Below, in pieces: positions 51,014 to 59,803 of a stretch of 64,000 nt of DNA. Every line of letters starts with the position of its first letter. Position 1 is the stretch's first letter. A model generated the notes under the pieces. It did not search any database. It worked only from the letters and a program-made list of their open reading frames with translations, and was not told the DNA's origin. The stretch is from contig JAYRKJ010000006.1 in assembly GCA_041905785.1 (NCBI GenBank), positions 124,001 to 188,000 on the forward strand. The letters are read 5' to 3'. The translations under genes were made by a program, and so were the position numbers. The DNA comes from Roseateles_B sp041905785 (lineage in GTDB: Bacteria; Pseudomonadota; Gammaproteobacteria; Burkholderiales; Burkholderiaceae_C).

Positions 51014-53454
51014 CGCCGGACGCCTCGCTTGCCGCCGAGACGGCCCGCCAGCTGCTGCAGGCCTTGAGTACGGGTGACTCGCTGGCCTTGCTGGACCTGC
51101 TGCCCTTGGGCCTGCTGCTGATGGACAGCCAGGACGGACGGCTGATGCATCTCAACCGCGAAGCCGAGCGCCTGCTGTCGGTCCGTGGAGCGGCCCTGCT
51201 GGGTCGGCCGCTGGGGCACGGCGTGGACCCCGCGCTGGCCGAGTTGTGCGCCCCGGCACGCTGGCAGGCGTTGCGCGAAGGGCGGCGCGGTGCCCGCGAG
51301 GACCTCCGGGTGCAGACCCCCTTCGGCCCGCGCTGGCTGCAGGTGCAGCGACTGCTGATGCCCCTGGCCGGACAGCGCCGCACGCTGGCCGTGCTGGTGC
51401 TGCAGGACGCCAATGCGCGCCGCCAGCTGGAGCGCGCGCTGCAGGAAAGCGACACCCGCTTCCGCGAGGTCACCGACGCCGTCAGCGAATGCCTGTTCGT
51501 CACCAACGCGGAGTGGGACCGCCTGCACTTCAGCTCGCCGCTGCTGCTGGACACGCTGGGGCTCAGTCCCATGGACCTGCGCCATGGCCCGCGGCTGTTC
51601 GAGGACCGCATCCATCCGGACGACCTCGCGCTTTACCGGCGCCGGCTGCTGGCCCAGGCTGCGGGCGAGTCATCGGACATGGTGTTGCGCATCCTGCATC
51701 CCAACCGCGGCCTGCGCTGGGTGCGCCTGCGCACGCGGGTGCAGGTTCACGCGGGCGGGGCTCCGCTGGTCTACGGCATCCTGGCCGATGTGACGGAAGA
51801 ACAGCAGCGCCACCGCGAGCTGCAGGCCGCCCGGGACAAGGCCGAGTCAGCCAGCCAGGCCAAGAGCCTGCTGATGGCCAATATGAGCCATGAGTTCCGC
51901 ACGCCCATGAACGGCATCCTGGGCATGAACCAGCTGCTGCTCAACACGACGCTGGACGAGCGCCAGCAGCACTACGCCCGCCAGGTCCAGGCCAGCGCCG
52001 AAGACCTGCAGCACCTGCTGGACGACATGCTGGACCTGGCCCATCTGGAGGGTGAAGCGGCGGAACTGCGGGGTGGCGACTGCCTGCTGCGCCCGCTGCT
52101 GGAAACGCTGGCAGCCCAATACCGGCCCCAGGCGGAGTCCCGTGGTCTAAGCCTCACGCTGGACCTGCCCGACGGCCTGCCCGCCTCCGTGCCGGTTTCC
52201 GCTGGCGCGCTGCGGCGCCTGCTGGGCAAGCTGCTGGACAACGCGCTGAAGTTCACCGAGCAGGGCGAGGTCCGCTTGCGCGCCGTGCTGCAGCCCCGTG
52301 CCGACGCAGTGCCGGAGCTCATCCTCCAGGTGCAGGACACCGGCATCGGCATTCCGGCCGAGAAGCTGCAGCGCCTGTTCATGCCTTTCACCCAGGGCAA
52401 TGCCAGCCTGGCGCGCCGCCATGGCGGTGCCGGCCTGGGCCTGGCGGTGGCGCAGCAGCTCGCCCAGCAGATGGGGGCCCAACTGGAAGCCTGGGCTCGC
52501 CCCGAGGGTGGCAGCGTCTTCAGCCTGCGCTTGCCGCTGGACGATCAGGCGCTACCGGACAGCCCGGCACAGATGCAGGGCGACAGCAGCGCCCAGAGCC
52601 CGGCATGGCGCATCCTGGTGGTGGAAGACAACCCCGTGAACCAGGAGGTCATTCAGCAGATGCTGCTGCAGCTAGGCTGCGAGGTGCGGCTGAGCAACGG
52701 CGCCGAGGAAGGCCTGCAAGCGCTCGGCGAGGCCTTCTTCGACCTGGTCATGATGGACATCCACATGCCGGGCATGGATGGCATCCAGGCCCTGCAGATC
52801 TTCCGGCGGGGCGGCGACGGCCGCTTCCGCTTCGTCAACCCCAGCCGCCTGCCCGTGGTCGCGGTGACGGCCAATGCGCTGTCGGGCGACAAGGGCAAGC
52901 TGCTGGCCTATGGCTTCGACGACTACCTGCCCAAGCCAATACGCAACAGGGAGCTGCAGGCCGTCCTGCAGCGCCAGCTGGGGCACGCACCGATTTCCGC
53001 TCCTGCCGCAGGTCCGGCTGCTGCCGGCCCCGCTGACCATCCTGATGGAGAGACCATGCCGTCCGTCACACCGATCCCCGCCCCGGACCGCAGCGCCAGC
53101 TGCCTGGACGATGCCGCCCTGCAGCGCCTGCGGGATCTGGACCCCAGCGGCAGCAACCAACTGTTGCCGCGGGTGATCAATGCCTTCATCAAATCTCTGG
53201 ACAAACTGCTGCCCGACCTGCAACGCGCGCGGGAGGCAGGCATGGACCTTGCGGCCATCCGCCATGTGGCCCACACCCTAAAATCCTCCTCGGCAAGCCT
53301 GGGCGCCTTGCAGCTGTCAACACTCTGCGCCGAGATCGAATCCATGGCCCGAAACGGACAGACCGAAGGCTTGGACAAGCTGATCGATGCCATGCATGAT
53401 GAGGCGGGGCTGGTTCGCCATGCCCTTGAAGCCTTGTTGACGAGGCCCCAATGA
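51010..53454 (+). CDS. Hybrid sensor histidine kinase with REC and Hpt domains
   Basis: An 814-residue soluble hybrid kinase. Order: PAS-like (about 25-135), PAS (about 145-262), HisKA with His294 in NMSHEFRTPMNGILGMN, HATPase (about 395-512), receiver (about 532-655) with Asp583 in LVMMDIHMPGMDG, and Hpt (about 705-810) with His755 in HVAHTLKSSSASLG. All phosphorelay residues are present (His-Asp-His). The next gene starts with a receiver domain and overlaps by 4 bp, so it is the natural final acceptor of this relay. Confidence 0.94.
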   Translation: MTPDASLAAETARQLLQALSTGDSLALLDLLPLGLLLMDSQDGRLMHLNREAERLLSVRGAALLGRPLGHGVDPALAELCAPARWQALREGRRGAREDLRVQTPFGPRWLQVQRLLMPLAGQRRTLAVLVLQDANARRQLERALQESDTRFREVTDAVSECLFVTNAEWDRLHFSSPLLLDTLGLSPMDLRHGPRLFEDRIHPDDLALYRRRLLAQAAGESSDMVLRILHPNRGLRWVRLRTRVQVHAGGAPLVYGILADVTEEQQRHRELQAARDKAESASQAKSLLMANMSHEFRTPMNGILGMNQLLLNTTLDERQQHYARQVQASAEDLQHLLDDMLDLAHLEGEAAELRGGDCLLRPLLETLAAQYRPQAESRGLSLTLDLPDGLPASVPVSAGALRRLLGKLLDNALKFTEQGEVRLRAVLQPRADAVPELILQVQDTGIGIPAEKLQRLFMPFTQGNASLARRHGGAGLGLAVAQQLAQQMGAQLEAWARPEGGSVFSLRLPLDDQALPDSPAQMQGDSSAQSPAWRILVVEDNPVNQEVIQQMLLQLGCEVRLSNGAEEGLQALGEAFFDLVMMDIHMPGMDGIQALQIFRRGGDGRFRFVNPSRLPVVAVTANALSGDKGKLLAYGFDDYLPKPIRNRELQAVLQRQLGHAPISAPAAGPAAAGPADHPDGETMPSVTPIPAPDRSASCLDDAALQRLRDLDPSGSNQLLPRVINAFIKSLDKLLPDLQRAREAGMDLAAIRHVAHTLKSSSASLGALQLSTLCAEIESMARNGQTEGLDKLIDAMHDEAGLVRHALEALLTRPQ

Positions 53455-55700
53455 ACTCAGCCAATCCGACCGTGGACCAGGACCTGCCCGAGCAGCCGCG
53501 TGTGCTGCTCGTGGATGATGATGAAGTCAATCTGCTGCTGACCGCCATCGCTCTGCGCGAGCGGGGCTTCGACATCACCGAGGCCAGCAGCGGCGAAGAG
53601 GCCCTGCGCACCGTGTCCGGCTGGACGCCGGACATCATCGTGCTGGACGCCATGATGCCGGAGCTGGACGGCTTCGAGACCTGCAGCCGCCTGCGCGAGA
53701 TGCCGGGCTTCGAATCCACCCCCGTGCTGATGCTGACCGGTCTGGACGACGAGGCCTCCATCAACCGGGCCTACCAGGTCGGCGCGACCGACTTCTTCGT
53801 CAAGTCCACGCAATGGAGCCTGCTGGCCGGGCGCCTGCGCTACCTGCTGCGCAGCTCGCGCACCCGCATCGAGCTGGAGCGCAGCAAGGCCCGGCTGGCG
53901 CGCGCGCAAGACCTGGCACGCATGGGCAGCTTCGAATGGCACCGCGGTGCCGGCGGCTTCGTGCTGGCCACCGAGGCCCTGCGCGTGTTCGGCTACGGCC
54001 CGAACGAGCCGCTGGACTTCATCGGCGTGATGCGCATGGTGCCCAAGGAAGAGCGCCAGCTCTTCATGCGTCTGCTGCGCGAGGTCATTGCCCACAACTC
54101 GGTGCTGGTGACCGATGTGCCGGTCACCCTGGTCGACGGCCGGCAGCGCGTGCTGCACATCGAAGCCGAGCCCGAGTTCAACGAGCATGGCAACGCCAGC
54201 GGCTACACCGGCGTGATCCAGGACGTCACCGACCGCCGCCTGGCCGAGGACAAGATCCGCCAGTTGGCCAACTTCGACGCCCTCACCGGCCTGCCCAACC
54301 GCCGCCAGCTGATCTGGCGTGCCGAGCGCGCCATCGAGGCTGCGCGGCGCAGCGGCCATGAGGTCGGCCTGCTGCTGATCGACCTGGACCGGTTCAAGGT
54401 CATCAACGACACCCTGGGCCACGCCGCCGGCGACGAGCTGCTGATGGAGGTAGGCCGCCGCCTGCGTGCCTGCGTGCGCCACTCTGACCAGGTGATGGAA
54501 GGACTGCTGGAGTCCGTGGGCGGCCGCTCGCACCGCACGCTGGAGGCCGTCGGCCGGCTGGGCGGCGACGAATTCGTGGCCCTGCTGCCCGAGGTGACGG
54601 ACGAGCGCGACGCCGAGCGCGTGGCCCAGCGCGTGCTGGAATCCCTGCGCGAGCCCATCTTCATTGCGGGTCAGGAATGCTTCGTCACCGCCAGCGTGGG
54701 CATCGCCATCTACCCGCGCGACGGCACGACCACCGCCGACCTGCTGCGCAACTCCGATGTGGCCATGTACGCGGTCAAGAGTCAGGGCCGCAATGCCTCG
54801 GCGCTCTACACGCCGCAGCTTGCCGGCCGCGGCCGGGAGAAGCTGGAGCTGGAGTCCGCCCTGCACAAGGCCATCGAACGCAACGAGATCGTGCTGCACT
54901 ACCAGCCCAAGATCGACGTGCGGGCGGCCCGCATGGTTGGCGCCGAAGCCCTGATGCGCTGGCAGCGCGGCGACCGGCTGGTCCCGCCCGGCGACTTCAT
55001 CCCCCTGGCCGAGGAAACCGGCCTGATCGTGCCGCTTTCAGAATGGGCACTGCGCGAGGCGGCGCGCCAGGCCAAGGTCTGGCAGCTGAACTTCGGCTTC
55101 TCGGATGCCATCGCCGTCAATCTGCCCAACCGCCTCTTCGAGCGCTCGGACCTGGTCGAACACATCCACCAGTGCGTCAGCGCCTACGGCGTGCCTCACC
55201 GCGCCATCCAGCTGGAGATCACCGAGACGGGCCTGATGAAGGACCTGCAGAACGTGATCCCCGCCTTGCACCGGCTCAACGAGGTGGGCGTCGAGATCTC
55301 CATCGACGACTTCGGCACCGGCTACTCCTCACTGGCCTACCTGACCACCCTGCCCATCTCCGAGGTCAAGATCGACCGCAGCTTCGTGCGCGACCTGGGC
55401 ATCACGCCGCAGAGCTCGGCCGTGGTCACCGCCATCATCGCGCTGGCGCGCTCGCTGGGCCTGCGCGTGATCGCGGAAGGCGTGGAGACCCTGCGCCAGA
55501 TGGAGGTGCTGCACCGCCTGGGCTGCAGCGTGATGCAGGGCTTCCTCTTCAGCCGCCCGCTGGCCGCCGATGACCTGGAGCGCTGGCTGGCCCAGACCGT
55601 GCTGCCTCGCAAAGCGCCCTGGATCGTGCAGGCCAATGGCTTGGATGGCGACCCTGCGTTGCACCGCCCCCTCAGCAGCCCGATCGGCGGGCAGCGCTGA
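53451..55700 (+). CDS. REC-PAS-GGDEF-EAL c-di-GMP signalling protein
   Basis: A 749-residue protein. Receiver (1-130) with Asp66 in VLDAMMPELDG; PAS (about 150-265); GGDEF domain with GGDEF at 371-375; EAL domain with EAL at 499-501 and DDFGTGYSSLAYL further on. Both active-site motifs are intact, so it could synthesise or degrade c-di-GMP. The GGDEF domain has about 19 extra residues just before GRLGGDEF (after VRHSDQ) and no RxxD inhibitory site. The ATGA overlap with the hybrid kinase indicates that it is its output. Confidence 0.94.
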   Translation: MNSANPTVDQDLPEQPRVLLVDDDEVNLLLTAIALRERGFDITEASSGEEALRTVSGWTPDIIVLDAMMPELDGFETCSRLREMPGFESTPVLMLTGLDDEASINRAYQVGATDFFVKSTQWSLLAGRLRYLLRSSRTRIELERSKARLARAQDLARMGSFEWHRGAGGFVLATEALRVFGYGPNEPLDFIGVMRMVPKEERQLFMRLLREVIAHNSVLVTDVPVTLVDGRQRVLHIEAEPEFNEHGNASGYTGVIQDVTDRRLAEDKIRQLANFDALTGLPNRRQLIWRAERAIEAARRSGHEVGLLLIDLDRFKVINDTLGHAAGDELLMEVGRRLRACVRHSDQVMEGLLESVGGRSHRTLEAVGRLGGDEFVALLPEVTDERDAERVAQRVLESLREPIFIAGQECFVTASVGIAIYPRDGTTTADLLRNSDVAMYAVKSQGRNASALYTPQLAGRGREKLELESALHKAIERNEIVLHYQPKIDVRAARMVGAEALMRWQRGDRLVPPGDFIPLAEETGLIVPLSEWALREAARQAKVWQLNFGFSDAIAVNLPNRLFERSDLVEHIHQCVSAYGVPHRAIQLEITETGLMKDLQNVIPALHRLNEVGVEISIDDFGTGYSSLAYLTTLPISEVKIDRSFVRDLGITPQSSAVVTAIIALARSLGLRVIAEGVETLRQMEVLHRLGCSVMQGFLFSRPLAADDLERWLAQTVLPRKAPWIVQANGLDGDPALHRPLSSPIGGQR

Positions 55701-55716
55701 GCCTTCTTGGAGCATC

Positions 55717-57624
55717 ATGGACGAACGTTCGCCCTCCTCCCCGACATCCGCAGCAGCCGCCCGCCCTAGCGGCGCTGCGGGCAATGCCGGCGGCCAGGCG
55801 CCGGCGCTGATCGCCAAGGCCGCGCTGCGCCGCCTGGCCATGGCCAAGCTGGAACCGACGCCCGAGAACTACGCTCGGGCCTATCTGGTCGAGTCCGGGG
55901 GCACGGAGGCCGGTCCTTCGGCAACCGCAACCCCAGCCGCAGCCAGCGCCGAGACCCTGCCCGAGCGCGCCCAGCCCGTGCTGCAGAAGATGCTCAGTCT
56001 GGGGATCAGCGAGATCCAGGCCCGCCAGGACGTGATGGCCATGCTGCGCGAATCGCGCTGGGACGAAGCCCAACGCGTGCTGGAGCGCTTCCAGCAAAGC
56101 GCCGGCCCGGCAGTACTGGCCGATGGCATGGCCGGCGTCACCGAACGCCTCGTGCGTGGCCTGGAACGCGGCGGGCGCCAATGGACATTGGCGCGCAAGA
56201 AGGACGGCCTGCAGCGCGTGCTGGAATCCAACCGCAGCGACCCTCACCGCCTGCTCAACCGCATGCGCCAGTTGCTGGCCAGCTGGGACAGCGACACCAG
56301 CGACGTCGGCGTCGATGTCCAGGCCGCCGAGACGGGTGAGCCGAACGATGCTGGCGGGTCGCCCAGCCAATTCTTCAGCGAGGAGGAAATCCAGCTGGAT
56401 GCCGCGGCGCTGGACCACGAAGCCGGGCCGCAGTCCTGGCCCCTGGTCGGTGAAAGCCTGCATGAGACCGTGCAGCATGCGCTGCCCGCCATGGACGAAC
56501 GCGCCGAGGCGCTGAAGCGCGAGCTGGAGACCGCGCTGGCCAGCCTGCGCGAGCAGGGTGCAACGCCGCAGCGGGCCGAATCCATGGAGGCCTTGTGCGT
56601 GCGGGCGCGGCGCATGCTGGACCACCGCCACCACCTCTTCGGACAGATGGGCGACCTGTGCCGGGCCCTCAGCGCCAGCCTGGTCGAGCTGGCCGAGGAC
56701 GATTCCTGGGCCCGCGGCCAGTGCGAGCTGATGACGCAGGCGCTGGACTCCGGCCTCAGCTCGCGCGGCGTCCGCATGGCCAGCGAAATGCTGGAGGGCA
56801 CGCGCGAGCGGCAGAAGAGCCTGCAGGCGGAGCGGGCCCGGGCCCGCGACTCGCTGAAGCTGCTGATCCATCGCATGCTCGAGGAGCTGGGCGAACTGGG
56901 CCAGCACACGGACCGCTTCCAGAGCAACGTCAGCCGCTATGCCGAGGTGATCGAGAAGGCCGACACCCTGGAAAGCCTGGCCGGCGTGGTGCGCGAGATG
57001 GTCGAGGAGAGCCGCACCGTGCAGTCCCTGGTCCACAGCACCCAGCAGCGGCTGAGCAGCGAACATGAGCGCGCCTCCGAACTGTCCCGTCGTGTGGACG
57101 AACTGGAAGGCGAGCTGCGCCGCCTCTCCAGCGAGGTACAGACCGACCAACTGACCAAGATCGCCAACCGGCGCGGCCTGGAAGCGGCCTTCAACACGGA
57201 GCAGGCCAAGCTGGAGCGCGAGGGCACGGTGCTGGCCTTGGCCCTGCTGGATGTGGACAACTTCAAGAAGCTCAACGACAGCCTGGGCCATGCGGCCGGC
57301 GACGAGGCCCTGAAGTCGCTGGCCGCGCGGGTGACGCAGATGCTGCGCCCCGGCGACCTCGTTGCCCGCTACGGCGGCGAGGAGTTCGTGCTGATGCTGC
57401 CCCGCACGCCGCTGGACGAGGCCCAGCAGGTGTTGACGCGCCTGCAGCGCTCGCTGTCCGCGGCGCTCTTCATGCATGAGGGCAAGGACGTCTTCGTGAC
57501 CTTCTCGGCCGGCATCACGCTGTACCGCGGCGGCGAGACCCTGGAGGCGGCCCTGGACCGGGCCGACGAGGGGCTCTATGAGGCCAAGCGCACCGGCAAG
57601 AACCGGGCTTGCGTGGTGGAGTGA
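55717..57624 (+). CDS. Diguanylate cyclase with helical N-terminal region
   Basis: A 635-residue soluble protein. Residues 1-30 are low-complexity; from about 30 to 460 the protein is mostly helical, with coiled-coil heptads at 380-460. The C-terminal GGDEF domain (about 465-635) has GGEEF at 553-557 and an RPGD inhibitory site at 544-547, five residues upstream, so it should make c-di-GMP with product inhibition. ATG 55717 lies 16 bp after the previous stop, so it is in the same transcript; the earlier open frame overlaps that gene. Confidence 0.92.
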   Translation: MDERSPSSPTSAAAARPSGAAGNAGGQAPALIAKAALRRLAMAKLEPTPENYARAYLVESGGTEAGPSATATPAAASAETLPERAQPVLQKMLSLGISEIQARQDVMAMLRESRWDEAQRVLERFQQSAGPAVLADGMAGVTERLVRGLERGGRQWTLARKKDGLQRVLESNRSDPHRLLNRMRQLLASWDSDTSDVGVDVQAAETGEPNDAGGSPSQFFSEEEIQLDAAALDHEAGPQSWPLVGESLHETVQHALPAMDERAEALKRELETALASLREQGATPQRAESMEALCVRARRMLDHRHHLFGQMGDLCRALSASLVELAEDDSWARGQCELMTQALDSGLSSRGVRMASEMLEGTRERQKSLQAERARARDSLKLLIHRMLEELGELGQHTDRFQSNVSRYAEVIEKADTLESLAGVVREMVEESRTVQSLVHSTQQRLSSEHERASELSRRVDELEGELRRLSSEVQTDQLTKIANRRGLEAAFNTEQAKLEREGTVLALALLDVDNFKKLNDSLGHAAGDEALKSLAARVTQMLRPGDLVARYGGEEFVLMLPRTPLDEAQQVLTRLQRSLSAALFMHEGKDVFVTFSAGITLYRGGETLEAALDRADEGLYEAKRTGKNRACVVE

Positions 57625-57663
57625 GCCGCCGGCACGGCAGACGGTGCCAGGTCTTGCCGGCGC

Positions 57664-59028
57664 TCAGAAATTGAAGGCCAGGCGCACGCCGCCCCAGTGC
57701 CGTCCCTGCACCATGATGGGCGCCGAGGCTTCCTTCAGCAGCACGAAGCGCCCACCGCCCATGTCGCGCCGGTAGGTCTGCAGCAGGAAAGGACGCTGAT
57801 TGCGCGCCGAGGCCAGTCCCGTGCGGTCATTGAAGATGCGCCGGTAGCGGCTGTTGGCCGTGTTCCAGACCACATCGCCCGGCCGTTGCGGCTGGCAGTA
57901 CTTGCGGTTGTGCGTGGGCACGTAGCCGTTGCGGTCCACGGCGATGCAGTAGACGACCTTGTCCGAGAGCTGCAGCATGCGCTCCTGCACCTGCGGCAAG
58001 AGCTGGTCCGCCAGTTCGCAAAAGCGCGCACTGTGCTGCTGGGGGTTGGTTCCGGGCAGCGGCTGGTAGTGCTCGTCGAAAAGATCGGCGAGCGTGATGC
58101 GCCGCTCCCGCAAGGCCTGCTCCATCAGCTGCGCGATGTCCTGCGCGGCACGCTGCGCACCTTCGATGTAGAGCGCGTCATCCACCCGCACGCCTGACGA
58201 GGCGATGCGCTCGATCAGGTCTTCGGAAAGGCGCAGGAAACGGTCGCTGCAGGCGAAGGCGGCCTCGAGGTGCTGCAGCGCCAGCGCGACCTCGCTGCCC
58301 AGTTCCGCCGCCCGACCGGCCAGGGCGGCGGTGGTCTGCTGGCTCTGCTCCGCGGCGCCGGCGATGCGCTGCACGTCGGCCTGCACGGTGCCGAATGCGG
58401 CGTGGATGCTGCTGCGGTCCTGCGCCTGGCGCCCTTCGCTGCTGAGCTCGCGGCTGAAGCTGTCGACGCGTGCATCCAGGGCACCGACGGTCCCCATGAT
58501 GGACTTGGAACTCTGCTCGACCTTGGCCGCCAGGTCCTTGACGGCGTCAGCCACCACCCCAAAGCCCCGCCCCGCCTCGCCGGCGCGCTTGGCCTCCACC
58601 GAGGCGTTGAAGGCCACCAGCCGCGTCTGCAATGCGATCTGGGTGATCTCCGAAGCCGCTTCGGACACCTGCCTCAGGGTCTGCACGATGCCACCGACTT
58701 CGGCGCCGATGTTCTGCAGCGCCTCGCGCGCCTGCGCCACGGCGGCGATGGACTGCGCTGTCGCCTCGGCGATGCCTTGCTGGGCACGCTGCACCTGCTG
58801 CAGTTCCTGGCCGAGCGCCTGCATGGCCTCGCGCTGCGCCACCACGACTTTCTGCGTGTCCTCCAGCGCGCCGCGCACCTCGGCGGCATCGCGCCCCAGG
58901 CTGGAGACCGGCTGCGCCAGCGACTGCACCAGCGCTCGCGCGTCCGAGGCCTTGCTGCCGGGCTCGATGGTCGATGCAGACACCGCCGGCTCGCGCTCAT
59001 GCGCGCCGGACTGCCACCAGGACTTCAT
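57664..59028 (-). CDS. Soluble methyl-accepting chemotaxis protein with C-terminal sensor domain
   Basis: A 454-residue chemoreceptor without transmembrane segments. The signalling hairpin lies in the N-terminal half; its tip reads IALQTRLVAFNASVEAKRAG then EAGRGFGVVADAVKDLA, a variant of the usual QTNLLALNAAIEAARAGE. Residues about 335-454 form a Cache/PAS-like sensor (CIAVDRNGYVPTHNRKYCQP) placed at the C-terminus, opposite to the usual order. It lies 44 bp after fliA on the same strand, so it is probably expressed with the flagellar genes. Confidence 0.88.
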   Translation of the reverse strand: MKSWWQSGAHEREPAVSASTIEPGSKASDARALVQSLAQPVSSLGRDAAEVRGALEDTQKVVVAQREAMQALGQELQQVQRAQQGIAEATAQSIAAVAQAREALQNIGAEVGGIVQTLRQVSEAASEITQIALQTRLVAFNASVEAKRAGEAGRGFGVVADAVKDLAAKVEQSSKSIMGTVGALDARVDSFSRELSSEGRQAQDRSSIHAAFGTVQADVQRIAGAAEQSQQTTAALAGRAAELGSEVALALQHLEAAFACSDRFLRLSEDLIERIASSGVRVDDALYIEGAQRAAQDIAQLMEQALRERRITLADLFDEHYQPLPGTNPQQHSARFCELADQLLPQVQERMLQLSDKVVYCIAVDRNGYVPTHNRKYCQPQRPGDVVWNTANSRYRRIFNDRTGLASARNQRPFLLQTYRRDMGGGRFVLLKEASAPIMVQGRHWGGVRLAFNF

Positions 59029-59072
59029 GCGGATTCCTCTCCCGGCCGGACTCGGCCGCTCGGGGAGAAGTT

Positions 59073-59786
59073 TTACCAGTCGCGCAGCTTCACACGCAAG
59101 CGGGCAATCGCCTGACTGTGCAGTTGGCAGACCCGCGACTCCGTGACCTTGAGCACCGCCGCGATTTCCTTGAGGTTCATGTCATGCTCGTAGTACATGC
59201 TCATCACGTACTGCTCGCGCTCGGGCAGGTTCTTGATGGCAGCGACCAGGGCCTCGCGCATGCGATGGTCCTGCAGCAAGGCCATGGGATTGTTGCTCTC
59301 GTCGACCACATGGCGGTCGAGGTAGTCGTCGTCGCCTTCGTCCCCGCTCATGTCCTCCAGGTAGACCAGCTGCGTGCCGCGCACCTTGGACAGCAGCTCC
59401 TGGTACTCGGTGAGGCTCATGCCCATCTCTGCGGCGATCTCGGACTCCTGCGGCGCACGCCCCAGACGCTGCTCAAGCTTGTGCACGGCAGTTTCGATCG
59501 AACGCTGCTGGCGGCGCGTGCCGCGGCTCATCCAGTCGCCGCCGCGCAACTCGTCCAGCATCGCACCGCGGATGCGCTGGGTGGCGAAGGTCTCGAACTG
59601 CACGCCTTGCGACACATCAAATCGCGAGAGCGCGTCGGTGAGCCCAATCAAGCCCACCTGGATCAGATCGTCCAATTCCACATTGGCCGGCAACTTGGCG
59701 ATCATCTGGTGAGCCAGGCGTCGGACCAGACTGCTGTACTGCTGGATCAGCGCAGCGTTGTCGAGGCGGCCTTTGGCGGTATACAT
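59073..59786 (-). CDS. fliA: RNA polymerase sigma factor FliA (sigma-28)
   Basis: A 237-residue flagellar sigma factor. Region 2 has LDDLIQVGLIGLTDALSRFD and FETFATQRIRGAMLDELRG; region 4 has LPEREQYVMSMYYEHDMN then LKEIAAVLKVTESRVCQLHS. It transcribes late flagellar and chemotaxis genes and is held by FlgM (31357-31680). ATG 59786 was chosen because GGAG lies about 8 bp upstream; ATG 59804 is possible and would overlap the flhG stop. Confidence 0.97.
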   Translation of the reverse strand: MYTAKGRLDNAALIQQYSSLVRRLAHQMIAKLPANVELDDLIQVGLIGLTDALSRFDVSQGVQFETFATQRIRGAMLDELRGGDWMSRGTRRQQRSIETAVHKLEQRLGRAPQESEIAAEMGMSLTEYQELLSKVRGTQLVYLEDMSGDEGDDDYLDRHVVDESNNPMALLQDHRMREALVAAIKNLPEREQYVMSMYYEHDMNLKEIAAVLKVTESRVCQLHSQAIARLRVKLRDW

Positions 59787-59803
59787 CTTCAGCTCCTGCA
59801 ACA

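Noticed and set aside
57628..57661. Terminator between the GGDEF gene and the chemoreceptor gene
   Set aside because: GCCGGCA/TGCCGGC arms exist, but the loop is long and there is no T-run on either strand.
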